Shown here: one piece after another, positions 33,822-43,145 of the stretch | Layout: every line of letters begins with the position of its first letter | Position numbering within the stretch: the first letter of the stretch is position 1 | Source of the DNA: AP-15 sp963833745 | Lineage (GTDB): Bacteria; Pseudomonadota; Alphaproteobacteria; ATCC43930; CGMCC-115725 | DNA: 64,000 nucleotides | NCBI GenBank assembly: GCA_963833745.1 | Contig: CAWHZD010000003.1 | Span: forward strand, 372,001 to 436,000 | Direction: 5' to 3' | Made by a program: the position numbers and the translations under genes | Notes under the pieces: model-generated | Seen by the model: the letters and a program-made list of their open reading frames with translations, nothing else | The model's database searches: none | Told to the model about the DNA's origin: nothing

Positions 33822-34076
33822 TTAGGGCGGCGGCAGGCGCCGCTTTTTACGCTCGCTCGCCCACAACGCGACCAGCACCGCGGCGAGCAGCAGGCCGTAG
33901 CCGAGCGCCGGGGCGGCGGCGAGGATGCCGATCAGGATCAGGACCGCCAGGATCAATGGCAAGGCGACAACGATGCCGATCGCCAGCGCCGTGCCCAAGA
34001 CGGCGATGACCAATGGCAGGATGACGAGCAGCAGGGCGCCGACGACGACGCCGATAAAGAACCAGATCAGGCCCAT
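33822..34076 (-). CDS. small integral membrane protein
   Basis: 84-residue protein of almost only hydrophobic residues with three predicted helices (WFFIGVVVGALLLVILPLVI, GIVVALPLILAVLILIGIL, GYGLLLAAVLVALWA) and a basic tail RKKRRLPPP facing the cytoplasm. It is convergent with the VOC gene. No family is assigned. Confidence 0.6.
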   Translation of the reverse strand: MGLIWFFIGVVVGALLLVILPLVIAVLGTALAIGIVVALPLILAVLILIGILAAAPALGYGLLLAAVLVALWASERKKRRLPPP

Positions 34077-34166
34077 GGCTCAGCGATCCGAAGTGATATG
34101 CCAGGATAGCCGCGGCGACCGCGTCAGGCCATTGCGGCGGTCGGGGCGGCTCGGGCATGGTAGGGG

Positions 34167-34559
34167 ATGACCGAGCGCGGTTCCTCTGCCGACACCGCCG
34201 CATCTTATGTGGTGACGGTTCGCGGGCTTGTGCTGATGGCCAGCATCGGCATCCGCCGGCACGAGCGCGACCGGCAGCAGCGGGTGCGCATCTCGGTCGA
34301 CCTGACGGCCAGCCGCGCCGCCGCGATCCCCGGCGAGGACCGCCGCCGCATCATCAATTACGAGAAGATCGTCGCCGCGGTCCGCGAAATCGCCGCGTCG
34401 GGCCATATCGACCTGTGCGAGGGCTTTGCCGAGCGGATTTGCACTGCCTGCTTTACCGACTCGCGGGTCGAGAGGGTGCGGGTGTGGGTCGAAAAGCTCG
34501 ACGTGTTCCCGGATGCCGAGGGCGTCGGCGCGATCCTCGAGCGGGTGCGGCCGGGGTGA
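34167..34559 (+). CDS. folB: dihydroneopterin aldolase
   Basis: 130-residue FolB: converts 7,8-dihydroneopterin to 6-hydroxymethyl-dihydropterin and glycolaldehyde in folate synthesis. Key blocks: VRGLVLMASIGIRRHE, QQRVRISVDL, INYEKIVAAVREI (Tyr), LCEGFAERI (the conserved Glu) and VEKLDVFPDAEGVGA (Lys). The length fits the family. A dihydropteroate synthase homolog lies 1.1 kb downstream on the same strand, so the region is a loose folate cluster. Confidence 0.9.
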   Translation: MTERGSSADTAASYVVTVRGLVLMASIGIRRHERDRQQRVRISVDLTASRAAAIPGEDRRRIINYEKIVAAVREIAASGHIDLCEGFAERICTACFTDSRVERVRVWVEKLDVFPDAEGVGAILERVRPG

Positions 34560-34756
34560 GAGGTCTATCTCGGCCGGGCTTGACCGGCTCGACCCGGTTG
34601 ATCCACGCCTTTTCCATTGCAGATTGGCGTGCAGCGGGATCTGGATAAGTCTTCGGCCGCCTGGCCGATCTCAAAGGTGCGGTCGGTTCGTAGGCTTTTC
34701 TCCAAACGTTCTGACCGCAAACCGGCTGGCGGGCAGCCCCCTCCCGCGCGTCCGCT

Positions 34757-35218
34757 TTATCGACCCCAATGGCTCGCTACCGACGAATTCGTCATTGTCC
34801 CGGCGCGATCACGACCTGGCGGCATGCTGGATCCTTGGCCAACATCGGAATTGTCGGAAAGCGCTTCCCAGGTCTTGGCATCGAGTGATGCCGTCTGGCC
34901 TAGGCCGCTACGCTTTTGGAACTGTGCGAGGGCCCACCTCGTCTCGGGACCCAAGACGCCATCAAACGATCCTTTGTAGAGACCCCTATAGCTGAGTTTT
35001 AGCTGAGCCCAGCGGATGTCATCTTTCCGGATAAAATCGCCACTCCGCCAACTCTCCGAAGTTTGGGATACAGCACCCGTGCTTCCCGCAACTGCCGGGC
35101 TGCCCGCATTTGCTGCGGCGTTGCCCGGGTCAACTGCATAATCGAGAGCGGCGCCCGCGATGCCCAAAGCTAGTACCGAAGTGGTGCCCAGAACGAATTT
35201 TCGGATCAATTTTCGCAT
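34757..35218 (-). CDS. exported peptidoglycan-binding domain protein
   Basis: 153-residue protein: signal peptide MRKLIRKFVLGTTSVLALGI, a short linker, then one PG_binding_1 domain (DIRWAQLKLSYRGLYKGSFDG, VLGPETRWALAQFQKRSGL). ATG at 35218 has GGAGGTAACG before it. There is no catalytic domain, so it is a wall-binding or periplasmic adaptor protein. Confidence 0.8.
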   Translation of the reverse strand: MRKLIRKFVLGTTSVLALGIAGAALDYAVDPGNAAANAGSPAVAGSTGAVSQTSESWRSGDFIRKDDIRWAQLKLSYRGLYKGSFDGVLGPETRWALAQFQKRSGLGQTASLDAKTWEALSDNSDVGQGSSMPPGRDRAGTMTNSSVASHWGR

Positions 35219-35692
35219 CGTTACCTCCATCCCGAATTGGTCGACGATCACAATGCTGTTCCCCACCTTTGTAACCCCCGGCATCATCGGACAGTCCGCC
35301 GCTAACGATGTTCCTGGCCTTTGGGTTCAAATACGGGATCGATCAGGTCATCGATGATCGACTTCTTGTTGACGATGACGTCTGCGATCTGGAGAGTATT
35401 TGTATACTCCGAGCCCTTATCCCGTTTGAATGGCCAGTTACTTTAATGGTCACTTACCTGGATCGTCACCTGACTTACAATTGCAGGAGCGAACGGTTCC
35501 CTGTAAGTGAGGTCTTTATTGTGTCCGGGGTGACTGGCCTGCGATAAAAGAACAAAGCCTCGCGGCAGGCTACGATGGATTTAGAGTCGGCGTTGCGGCA
35601 TCCGGCCCTGTTTGGACGGGGTAGAAATCGACCTGCTTCTGTGAGCGGCGACGGGCTGAAATCGCACGCGCGGCTTGGGGTAGGATTGAGGA
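35219..35692. other. 474-bp intergenic region
   Basis: It holds the upstream sequences of the peptidoglycan-binding gene and of the folP-like gene. No gene, strong hairpin or repeat was recognised, apart from a 10-bp TCATCGATGA palindrome near 35348. Confidence 0.4.
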
Positions 35693-36562
35693 ATGGTGTC
35701 TTCTTCGGCGATCGTTAGACCTACGATTTTCGGCATCGTCAACGTCACCGCGGATTCGTTTTCCGATGGCGGCCGGTTTCTCGATCCCGCGGCGGCGCTC
35801 GCCCATGCGCGCGCCCTGATGGCGGCCGGGGCGGATGTCGTCGACCTCGGCGCCGCGGCCAGCAACGTCGATGCCGCACCGGTCACCGCCGCCGCGGAGA
35901 TCGGCCGCCTCGCGCCCTTGATCGCCGCGCTCAAGGCCGACGGCGCGCCGGTCTCGGTCGACAGCTTTTTGCCGCAAGTGCAGCGTTTCGCACTCGCCCG
36001 CGGCGTCGATTTCCTCAACGACATCCAGGGCTTTCCCGACCCGTCGCCGTACCCCGAGCTGGCGGCGGCGCGTTGCCGGCTCGTCGTCATGCACGCCGCC
36101 CAGGGCCGCGGCCGGGCGCAGCGGCTGGGGCTTTCCACCGGCCAGGTGTGGGACCGCATCGGCAGCTTCTTTACCGGGCGCATCGCGGCTCTCGAACAGG
36201 CCGGGATCGCCCGCTCGCGCGTCATCATCGACCCCGGCATGGGATTTTTCCTCAGCACCCGGCCCGAGGTCTCGCTGCACATCCTGGCGCGGATCGGCGA
36301 GTTGAAACGGGCCTTCGGGCTGCCGGTCCTGGTCTCGGTGTCGCGCAAATCCTTTTTGCGCGCGATCGCCGGGCGCTCCACCGCAGCCGAGCTCGGTGCT
36401 GCGAGCTTGGCCGCCGAGCTGTTTGCCGCCGAACATGGCGCCGACTACATCCGCACTCACGACGCGGGCGCGCTGGCCGACGGGCTGCGGGTGACGGCGG
36501 CCTTGCGCTCAGCCGCCGCCAATGGCGCCGGCTCACCCGGTCCGGTTTCTACAGCGGAGTAG
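35693..36562 (+). CDS. folP: dihydropteroate synthase homolog, divergent
   Basis: 289-residue TIM-barrel protein with the DHPS opening FGIVNVTADSFSDGG and the closing SVSRKSFLRAI phosphate/pterin site, plus VSVDSFLPQV and LNDIQGFPDP. However the loop that normally reads GGESTRPGA is replaced by DLGAAASNVDAAPV. That loop holds pABA/pyrophosphate contacts, so activity or sulfonamide response may differ. An SD-like TAGGAT lies about 9 bases before ATG 35693. It could be the only DHPS or a paralog. Confidence 0.8.
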   Translation: MVSSSAIVRPTIFGIVNVTADSFSDGGRFLDPAAALAHARALMAAGADVVDLGAAASNVDAAPVTAAAEIGRLAPLIAALKADGAPVSVDSFLPQVQRFALARGVDFLNDIQGFPDPSPYPELAAARCRLVVMHAAQGRGRAQRLGLSTGQVWDRIGSFFTGRIAALEQAGIARSRVIIDPGMGFFLSTRPEVSLHILARIGELKRAFGLPVLVSVSRKSFLRAIAGRSTAAELGAASLAAELFAAEHGADYIRTHDAGALADGLRVTAALRSAAANGAGSPGPVSTAE

Positions 36563-36646
36563 GCTTGCCGCCGGCCCCCGGCGGTGGTGTTGTTGACCGC
36601 TGCCGACGCATACTGTGGCAACAGCCGCCGCCGCGAGGAGACCGAG

Positions 36647-37570
36647 ATGCTGCCGACCCCGAGCTTTCACCATCTGCACCTGAATTCGGTCGATCCCGAC
36701 CGGGCGATCGCGTTTTACACGCGCCAGTTCCCGAGCACCGCAAAGGCCAGCTGGGGCGGCTTTGCCGCGCTCTCATCGCCGAACGACGTTTTGGTGCTGT
36801 TTACCAAGGTCGACGCGCCGCCGGCGATGGAGCCGCAGAGCGCGATCTGGCATTTCGGCTGGCATGTGACCGACGCGCGCCGTTGCGTCGAAACTTACAA
36901 GAGCCGGCCCGAGGTCGAGTTGCTGCCGCTCTACACCACCGATGAAGGCGGCTCGGTATTGATATCGAGCGACACCTGGCCGAGCGTCGGCGGCGTGCTC
37001 GGGCTGACCAAGGCGCAGATCGCCGAGGCCAAGGCGAAAGCGGTGCAGCCGGCTGGTGGCGGCGGGTTTGCCTATATGCGCGGCCCCGACAATGCGCTGG
37101 TCGAATATGCCGGCAACCATCCCGAGGAGCGCTTCAACCATGTGCATCTCTATCAGGAGGACCCGATCGCGGCGTTCGAGTGGTACCAGAAGCATCTGAA
37201 CGCGCCGATGCGGCCCGGCTACACGCCGACGCCGGTAACCGGGGCCGGCGGCAGGGCGATGCGCGGGCCGGACCGCACCTGGCCGGCGCTCAATCGCGAC
37301 GGGATGTTCCGCGCGCCGCGCGCCGGCGTCGAATTCGGCGACGTGTCGATGATGTGGTACGCGAACCAGGGCGCCGAGCCGCTGGTCGGCTCGAGCGGCC
37401 AGTTGCAGGACCACATCGCGCTGGCGGTGGCCGATCTCGACGCCTGGACCGACAAGCTCGACCGCGAAGGCGTCAAATTCCTCGAGCCGATCTACCGGCT
37501 CGGCGGCACCCGCGCCGTGATGATCGAAGGCCCGAGCCGCGAAGCAATCGAGTTGGTCGAGGTCAAATAA
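36647..37570 (+). CDS. two-domain VOC-family protein
   Basis: 307-residue glyoxalase-like protein with two vicinal-oxygen-chelate modules: FHHLHLNSVDPDRAIAFYTR with IWHFGWHVTDARR, and FNHVHLYQEDPIAAFEWYQKH with DHIALAVADLDAW and EAIELVEV. Several metal-type His and Glu residues are present in each half. ATG at 36647 has GGAG 9 bases upstream. Likely a dioxygenase or isomerase of unknown substrate. Confidence 0.82.
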   Translation: MLPTPSFHHLHLNSVDPDRAIAFYTRQFPSTAKASWGGFAALSSPNDVLVLFTKVDAPPAMEPQSAIWHFGWHVTDARRCVETYKSRPEVELLPLYTTDEGGSVLISSDTWPSVGGVLGLTKAQIAEAKAKAVQPAGGGGFAYMRGPDNALVEYAGNHPEERFNHVHLYQEDPIAAFEWYQKHLNAPMRPGYTPTPVTGAGGRAMRGPDRTWPALNRDGMFRAPRAGVEFGDVSMMWYANQGAEPLVGSSGQLQDHIALAVADLDAWTDKLDREGVKFLEPIYRLGGTRAVMIEGPSREAIELVEVK

Positions 37571-37603
37571 CCGCCCTCACCTGTCTCGCGTCGTTGGCGC
37601 CGC

Positions 37604-38470
37604 TCAATCCGGGAGTGCGGAAACCAGGAAGAGCGATTGCAGGATCGGGCTCGGTTTGGTTTTGGCGCCAAAGGTGTGCGCGAAGATTGCCGCGATTTGC
37701 CCGGAGCGGTAGACGTTGCTGAGGGCGCGGTCGACAGCGAGACGGAAATCCTCGTCGCCATGCGGCAACGCCAAGGCATAGGGCTCGATTGTCAGGTAAT
37801 TGTCGGCGAGCAACAGTTTGCTCGGAGCGTTGCTTTGTTCGGCGAGGAACATCAGGATCCCGCGATCGGCAAAATAGGCCGACACCTTGCCGTCGTCGAG
37901 CAGCGCCAACCCCTCGACATGGGTGTTTGCCGGAATGACCTCGGCGGTGACGCCGGCGTCCTTTAGCGAGGCGCGCAGCTCGTCTTCGGTGGTGGTGCCG
38001 GCGAGCACGCCGATCTTGTGGCCGGCCAGCGCGTTCAGGCTCTTCGGCCCGTCGTTGCGGATCAACAGGCCGGCGCCGTCGACAAAGGTGGGCATCGAGA
38101 AATCGACCTTTTCGCGCCGCGACAGGGTCTGGGTCGTCGGCTCGCACAAGAGATCGGCTTTGCCCTGGGTGATCGCGTCAAAACGGTTGGTGGCGGTCAC
38201 TTTGACGTAGTCGATGTTCAGCGACGGCAGATTGAGCTGCTGCGCCAGATTTTTTGCCACCGCGCGGCATAAGTCGACCATGTAACCGACGGGTTCGGCG
38301 GTCTTCCCCTTAAACGAAAAGGGTGGCGCGTCGTCGCGATAGGCGATGCGGATCGTCTTGTCCTGGCGGATGCGGTCGAGCGTCCCGGCCCAAGCCGCGC
38401 CCGCGCCCGCCGTAAGCACCAGCGCCGCCAGCACCGCCGCGCCAAGCCTTCTCCCCTCCGTGCACCGCAT
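37604..38470 (-). CDS. amino-acid ABC transporter substrate-binding protein
   Basis: 288-residue periplasmic SBP_bac_3 protein: signal peptide (RLGAAVLAALVLTAGAGAAW), then DKTIRIAYRDDAPPFSF, EPVGYMVDLCRAV, GKADLLCEPTTQTLSRREKV and LAGHKIGVLAGTT. ATG at 38470 has GGGAGAC upstream. No permease or ATPase is adjacent, so it is an orphan binding protein or a periplasmic sensor component. Confidence 0.87.
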   Translation of the reverse strand: MRCTEGRRLGAAVLAALVLTAGAGAAWAGTLDRIRQDKTIRIAYRDDAPPFSFKGKTAEPVGYMVDLCRAVAKNLAQQLNLPSLNIDYVKVTATNRFDAITQGKADLLCEPTTQTLSRREKVDFSMPTFVDGAGLLIRNDGPKSLNALAGHKIGVLAGTTTEDELRASLKDAGVTAEVIPANTHVEGLALLDDGKVSAYFADRGILMFLAEQSNAPSKLLLADNYLTIEPYALALPHGDEDFRLAVDRALSNVYRSGQIAAIFAHTFGAKTKPSPILQSLFLVSALPD

Positions 38471-38780
38471 GTTCCCGTCTCCCGTTTTGTGGCGGCCGCT
38501 GAGGCCCATCGCGGGCGGCAATATAGGACCAATGCGCGCAAAAGGCTGCGCCTGGAGTGCGCGATCGGAAATGATCGGCGGTCACGCGAGAATGGTTGAC
38601 GCGATCTACCGGCGGGACGCTCGCGGCCGCCTGGTCACTCGTCTGCCGCAGGTGCGGGGCTCGACGGACAAGCGCGCCGCCGCCCTTTCGGCCGCCTCAT
38701 TGGCCGCGGGCGCCTCGGGAGGGTGGACGCGGCGGGGCGGGGCGAGTAGCGTCGCGGCCCGATTTCCGGCGGAGACGACG

Positions 38781-39506
38781 ATGCGACCCTCGGGACGCGC
38801 CCCCGACATGATGCGCCCGGTCAGCCTCGAACCCGGTGTCGCCAAATACGCCGAGGGCTCGTGCCTCGCCAAATTCGGCGACACCCATGTGCTGTGCACC
38901 GCCACCGTCGAGGAGCGGGTGCCGCCGTTCTTGCGCAACACCGGCAAGGGCTGGGTCACCGCCGAATACGGCATGTTGCCGCGCTCGACCCACACGCGCA
39001 CCGACCGCGAGGCGGCACGCGGCCGGCAGAGCGGGCGCACCCAGGAAATCCAGCGGCTGATCGGCCGCAGCTTGCGCGCGGTGACGGATTTGGCAGCGCT
39101 CGGCGAACGCCAGATCCGCATCGATTGCGACGTCTTGCAGGCCGATGGCGGCACCCGCACCGCCGCCGTCACCGGCAGCTACGTGGCGCTGCACCAGGCG
39201 CTGCAGCGGCTCATCGCCTCCGGCCAATTGCCGGCGCTGCCGCTGTCCGACAGCGTTGCCGCGGTATCCTGCGGCGTCGTCGCTGCGGGTGCGGTGCTCG
39301 ACCTCGACTACGCCGAAGACTCCCAGGCCGAGACCGACGCCAATTTCGTATTGACCGGAAGGGGCGGCATCGTCGAGATCCAGGCAACCGCCGAAGGCGC
39401 CCCGTTCGACGAGGCATTGTTTGCCGAGATGCTGCGCCTCGCGCGCGCCGGCATCGCCGAGTTGACCCGCCGTCAGTGGGTGGCCCTCGGCCTCGGCGCC
39501 CGCTGA
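38781..39506 (+). CDS. rph: ribonuclease PH
   Basis: 241-residue 3'-5' phosphorolytic exoribonuclease that trims tRNA 3' ends. Conserved: MRPVSLEPGVAKYAEGSCLA, TATVEERVPPFL, GWVTAEYGMLPRSTHTRTDR, RTQEIQRLIGRSLRAVTD, IRIDCDVLQADGGTRTAAVT and LDLDYAEDSQAETDANFV. GGAG precedes the ATG. It is the first gene of an rph-rdgB-hemW run with 1-bp overlap to rdgB. Confidence 0.96.
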   Translation: MRPSGRAPDMMRPVSLEPGVAKYAEGSCLAKFGDTHVLCTATVEERVPPFLRNTGKGWVTAEYGMLPRSTHTRTDREAARGRQSGRTQEIQRLIGRSLRAVTDLAALGERQIRIDCDVLQADGGTRTAAVTGSYVALHQALQRLIASGQLPALPLSDSVAAVSCGVVAAGAVLDLDYAEDSQAETDANFVLTGRGGIVEIQATAEGAPFDEALFAEMLRLARAGIAELTRRQWVALGLGAR

Positions 39507-40105
39507 TGCCGCGGCGTTTTGCCGGCGAGCGGCTGGTCATTGCCAGCCACAACCCGGGCAAGATCGAGGAGATCGCGGCGTTGCTGGCGCCGTTCGGGGT
39601 CGAGGCGGTTTCCGCCGCGGCGCTCGGCCTGCCCGAACCCGAAGAAACCGGCGACAGCTTTGAGGCGAACGCCGCGTTGAAGGCGCATGCTGCGGCCACG
39701 GCCTGCAGATTGCCGGCGCTTGCCGACGATTCCGGACTGGTCGTGCCGGCATTGGACGGCGCGCCCGGCATCTATTCCGCGCGCTGGGCCGGCCCGGGCA
39801 AGGATTTCGAGGCGGCGATGGCGCGCGTCGAACGCGAGCTTGGCGACCGCGACCGCAGTGCTTCGTTTGTCGCGGTGCTGGCATTGGCCTGGCCCGACGG
39901 ACATGTCGAATTGTTCCGTGGCGAGGCGCCGGGCCGGCTCGTCTGGCCGCCACGCGGCACGCGCGGTTTCGGCTACGACCCGATGTTCGTGCCGGAGGGC
40001 GGGACCCGGACTTTTGGCGAAATCGAGCCTGGCCGGAAGCACGAAGTCAGTCACCGGGCCCGCGCCTTTGCCAAGTTCGTCGCGGCGTGCTTTGCGGGCC
40101 GCTAG
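39506..40105 (+). CDS. rdgB: non-canonical purine NTP pyrophosphatase
   Basis: 199-residue RdgB/HAM1 pyrophosphatase that removes ITP, dITP and XTP. Motifs: LVIASHNPGKIEEIAALL, EETGDSFEANAALKA, LADDSGLVVPALDGAPGIYS, SARWAG, RGFGYDPMFVPEG and HEVSHRARA. It begins in the TGATG overlap with rph (ATG 39506), so translation is coupled, and ends directly at the hemW start. Confidence 0.95.
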   Translation: MPRRFAGERLVIASHNPGKIEEIAALLAPFGVEAVSAAALGLPEPEETGDSFEANAALKAHAAATACRLPALADDSGLVVPALDGAPGIYSARWAGPGKDFEAAMARVERELGDRDRSASFVAVLALAWPDGHVELFRGEAPGRLVWPPRGTRGFGYDPMFVPEGGTRTFGEIEPGRKHEVSHRARAFAKFVAACFAGR

Positions 40106-41260
40106 ATGGGTGAGGCGGAACCGCTCGCAGTCTATGTCCACTGGCCGTTCTGCCGCTCGAAATGCCCCTATTGCGACTTTAACAGCCACGTTCGCGACGG
40201 CGTCGACGCGGCGCGTTGGACGAAGGCGCTGCTGGCCGATCTCGACCATCACGCGGCGTTGTCGGCTGGGCGCACAGTCGGCTCGGTGTTTTTCGGCGGC
40301 GGCACGCCGTCGTTGATGCCACCCGACACGGTGGCGGAGCTGCTCGACCGGGTAAGAGCGCGTTGGCGGGTCGCCAGCGATGTCGAAATCACTCTCGAAG
40401 CCAACCCGAATTCGGCCGAAGCCGACCGGTTCCGCGCCTTTGCCGCGGCTGGCGTCAACCGCTTGTCGCTCGGCGTCCAGTCGCTCGATCCGGCAGCCCT
40501 GCGTTTTCTCGGCCGGGCACACGGCCGCGGCGAGGCGATAGCCGCGATCGAGCATGCCGGCGCGATCTTCGACCGCTTCTCGTTCGATCTGATCTATGCC
40601 CGGCCCGACCAGACCATCGCCGCCTGGCGCAGCGAACTCGACGAGGCGCTGAGCTTGGCCGGCGACCACCTCTCGCTTTACCAATTGACGATCGAGCCCG
40701 GCACCGCCTTCGCGACGTTGGCGCGGCGCGGAGACCTCGTGGCACCCGAGGAGGAAACCGCCGCGGCCCTTTATGAGGTGACCCAGGACCGTCTCGCCGC
40801 CGCCGGATTGCCGGCCTACGAAATCTCGAATCACGCTCGCCCCGGCGGCGAATCACGGCACAACCTCGCCTATTGGCGCTATCAGGACTACATCGGGATC
40901 GGACCCGGCGCGCATGGCCGCCTTTCCCGCGACGGGGTCAAATGCGCGACCCGTCAGCGCCGCGCGCCGGAAGCCTGGCTCGCCGCGGTCGAAAGTGCCG
41001 GAACCGGCCTCGAAGAGACGACACCGATCGACCGCGGCGCGGCGGTTGAGGAAATGCTGATGATGGGCTTGCGCCTGACCGAGGGGGTCGCCCGCGCCCG
41101 CCTCGAAGAGGCCTCCGGCCAGTCTGCCGCCACCCTGTTTGCCCGCACCTTGCCGCGGCTGATCGACGGCGGCTTCCTGATCTTCGACGGCGAGCGCCTC
41201 GCCGCCACCCTCGCCGGCCGTCAGCGTCTCAACGCCGTGTTGGCGGCATTGTTGGGTTAG
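40106..41260 (+). CDS. hemW: radical SAM heme chaperone HemW
   Basis: 384-residue HemW/HemN-like radical SAM protein. Cluster motif CRSKCPYCDF (C-x3-C-x2-C), FFGGGTPSLM, EANPNS, GVNRLSLGVQSL, HLSLYQLTIEPGT, YEISNHARPGGESRHN and GIGPGAHGR. Lack of the N-terminal HemN extension and the C-x3-C-x2-C without a fourth Cys fit HemW (heme insertion) rather than coproporphyrinogen oxidase. The start abuts the rdgB stop. Confidence 0.93.
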   Translation: MGEAEPLAVYVHWPFCRSKCPYCDFNSHVRDGVDAARWTKALLADLDHHAALSAGRTVGSVFFGGGTPSLMPPDTVAELLDRVRARWRVASDVEITLEANPNSAEADRFRAFAAAGVNRLSLGVQSLDPAALRFLGRAHGRGEAIAAIEHAGAIFDRFSFDLIYARPDQTIAAWRSELDEALSLAGDHLSLYQLTIEPGTAFATLARRGDLVAPEEETAAALYEVTQDRLAAAGLPAYEISNHARPGGESRHNLAYWRYQDYIGIGPGAHGRLSRDGVKCATRQRRAPEAWLAAVESAGTGLEETTPIDRGAAVEEMLMMGLRLTEGVARARLEEASGQSAATLFARTLPRLIDGGFLIFDGERLAATLAGRQRLNAVLAALLG

Positions 41261-41290
41261 GCCGATGCGATCGCGTGGAGGGGATGGCGG

Positions 41291-42134
41291 CTAGCTCGCC
41301 TTGCCCGGCGGCGGGGGCGAGGTCTTGTTTTTGGCGCCCTCGCCCGAAAGCTGGTGGTAGATGATCTCGGCGAGCTGCAGCAACTGCTGCCGATCCGCCT
41401 TGGCGGTGAGCGCGTAGCCAAAATCTTGATCCGACCAGTAAAACTCGCCGATGCCGTTTTCCTCGCTGTAGCGAAAGGCGGTATCGCCGGCGGTGTCGGA
41501 GCGCTCGTACAAGGTCAGGCGATTGTTGTCCTTCTGATACATGAATTGCGCCGCCGGCCCGCCTTCGGAGGGGAGCAGCCTGCCGCCCATCAGCTGGAAA
41601 CCGGCCGAGCTCAGATCGGGCACGACGAGGGGGCGGCCGAGACGCTTTGACAGCCACTGCACGAGATGGGCCTCTTGCGCCGCATCGACCTCGACCGGAT
41701 GGCGTACCTCGACCGAAAAGACCCGGTGGGCTGCAAGCGCGTCGGCCGTGATCACACGTTCGGTCGCCACCGCCTGCGCGCTTTGGTTCGGCGACGACAG
41801 CCGGACACCCCAGTCGCGGGCCGCCCAGCCGCCAATTCCCCCCAGCGCGAGCAACACGACCGCTGCGGCTGCCGCTCCGAACCGCCAGTAGCGGCGGCTG
41901 TGTTGCTCGGCGAGCAGCCGGCCGACCCTGAGACGAGCCGGGATCGGCTCGTCGGTCTGGGCCGTAAAAGCCCGCCGCAGGCCGTGCTGTTGCTCGCCAT
42001 ATTGCTGGCAGTCGGGCCCTTTCCTCGGGATCCGTCGCGAGATAAGCATCGACCGCGGCGGCCCGCTCCACCGGCAGACGCCCGTCGACGAGGGCATTCA
42101 GCTCGTGCTCCTCGACGCCGCGGGGCGCGCTCAT
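41291..42134 (-). pseudogene. anti-sigma factor, single-base frameshift
   Basis: The ATG at 42134 overlaps the ECF sigma stop in ATGA. The N-terminal frame reads MSAPRGVEEHELNALVDG, RLPVERAAAVDAYLA, TDPEERAR; then at about 42010-42016 (GGGCCC region) one extra base shifts the frame. The rest is in the next frame: RRAFTAQTDEPIPARLRVG, TM helix AAAAAVVLLALGGIGGWAA, and a periplasmic part ending QQLLQLAEIIYHQLSGEG. Together it is a classical membrane anti-sigma factor. Either it is inactivated, releasing the sigma factor, or this is an assembly indel. Confidence 0.75.
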
Positions 42135-42658
42135 TTGAGTTTCCTCGACGCGTTGTCGCGCGCCTCGAGATCGCGGTTCATAAATTGCCTTAGGCGTTCG
42201 CGCCCGCGCGACAGCCGCGACATGACCGTGCCGATCGGCACCCCCAACACCCGCGCCGCCTCTTCGTAAGAGAGATCTTCGACACCGACGAGGAGCAGAA
42301 CCGATCGCTGTTCTTCGGGTAGCGCGGTAAAGGCCCGGAGCAGATCGCGATGCTCGAGCGCCTCGTCCTGGCCACCTTTTATCTGCGGCAGTTCGGATTC
42401 GATGGCCTCGGTCAATGTGTCGTGGACCCCGCGCCGCTTTTGGCGATGCTGCTCACTAAGGAACCGATTGTAAAGAATGGTATAAAGCCAGCCGCGCAAA
42501 TTGCCTTCCGCGCGGCGTAGATGCCATTGCGACAGTGCCCGCTCGAGGCTGTCCTGAACGAGATCGTCGGCACGCTCGCGGTCACCGCGCACCAAGGCGC
42601 GCGCAAAGCGCCGCAAGCCCGGTATATGCGCTTCGATCGAGGCGGCCTCTACTGCCAT
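42131..42658 (-). CDS. ECF-type RNA polymerase sigma factor
   Basis: 175-residue extracytoplasmic-function sigma factor. Region 2: HIPGLRRFARALVRGDRERA, DDLVQDSLERALSQW, GWLYTILYNRFLSEQ. Region 4 with HTH: LPEEQRSVLLLVGVEDLSYE, EAARVLGVPIGTVMSRLSRG. It is transcribed with the frameshifted anti-sigma gene (4-bp overlap), which would normally hold it at the membrane. Confidence 0.93.
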   Translation of the reverse strand: MAVEAASIEAHIPGLRRFARALVRGDRERADDLVQDSLERALSQWHLRRAEGNLRGWLYTILYNRFLSEQHRQKRRGVHDTLTEAIESELPQIKGGQDEALEHRDLLRAFTALPEEQRSVLLLVGVEDLSYEEAARVLGVPIGTVMSRLSRGRERLRQFMNRDLEARDNASRKLK

Positions 42659-43145
42659 TGCGTCCCGTGCAGACGAAGGGCTGCCGATGCAAAACGGCGA
42701 TAATCGCCCCTATCGGGGCTGTCTGTCGTCGATGGCCGGCGAGGCGATTAACCACCCCATCATCGAGCACTTCATCCCGCTTTTCCATCACATTCTCGCT
42801 AATCTTTACCTCTCTTTAGGGCTAGGCGCAGCCTAGCGGCGCCCTTCTGCGGAGCCGATTTTGTCCGCACTTCGTCAGCTACACTCCACGACATTGGGAC
42901 GACCCGGTTATTCCGGTCGGTCGCAACCGGATGGCGAATCATTTTTGTCGGTGTCCGATCACGCGCGCATCGATCGGCGACGGCCTCGCTACGAAACCGG
43001 AGCCGCGCACCAGCAATGGGTTCGGCAGAGACGTGGAGGCTTCCGCCGGTGGCCAGCCCTTAGCCGCTGTTAACCCTTCGGGTCCATGGCTGCCGACCGC
43101 GGTCAATCGCGCCCGTCGACCGGCCGCCGCCGCCCGCCGCCGATC
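42659..43145. other. 487-bp intergenic region
   Basis: Upstream region of the ECF sigma gene and downstream region of the SDR gene. It contains one compact hairpin, GCTAGGC-GCA-GCCTAGC (42821-42837), without a T-run. No gene is supported. Confidence 0.4.
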
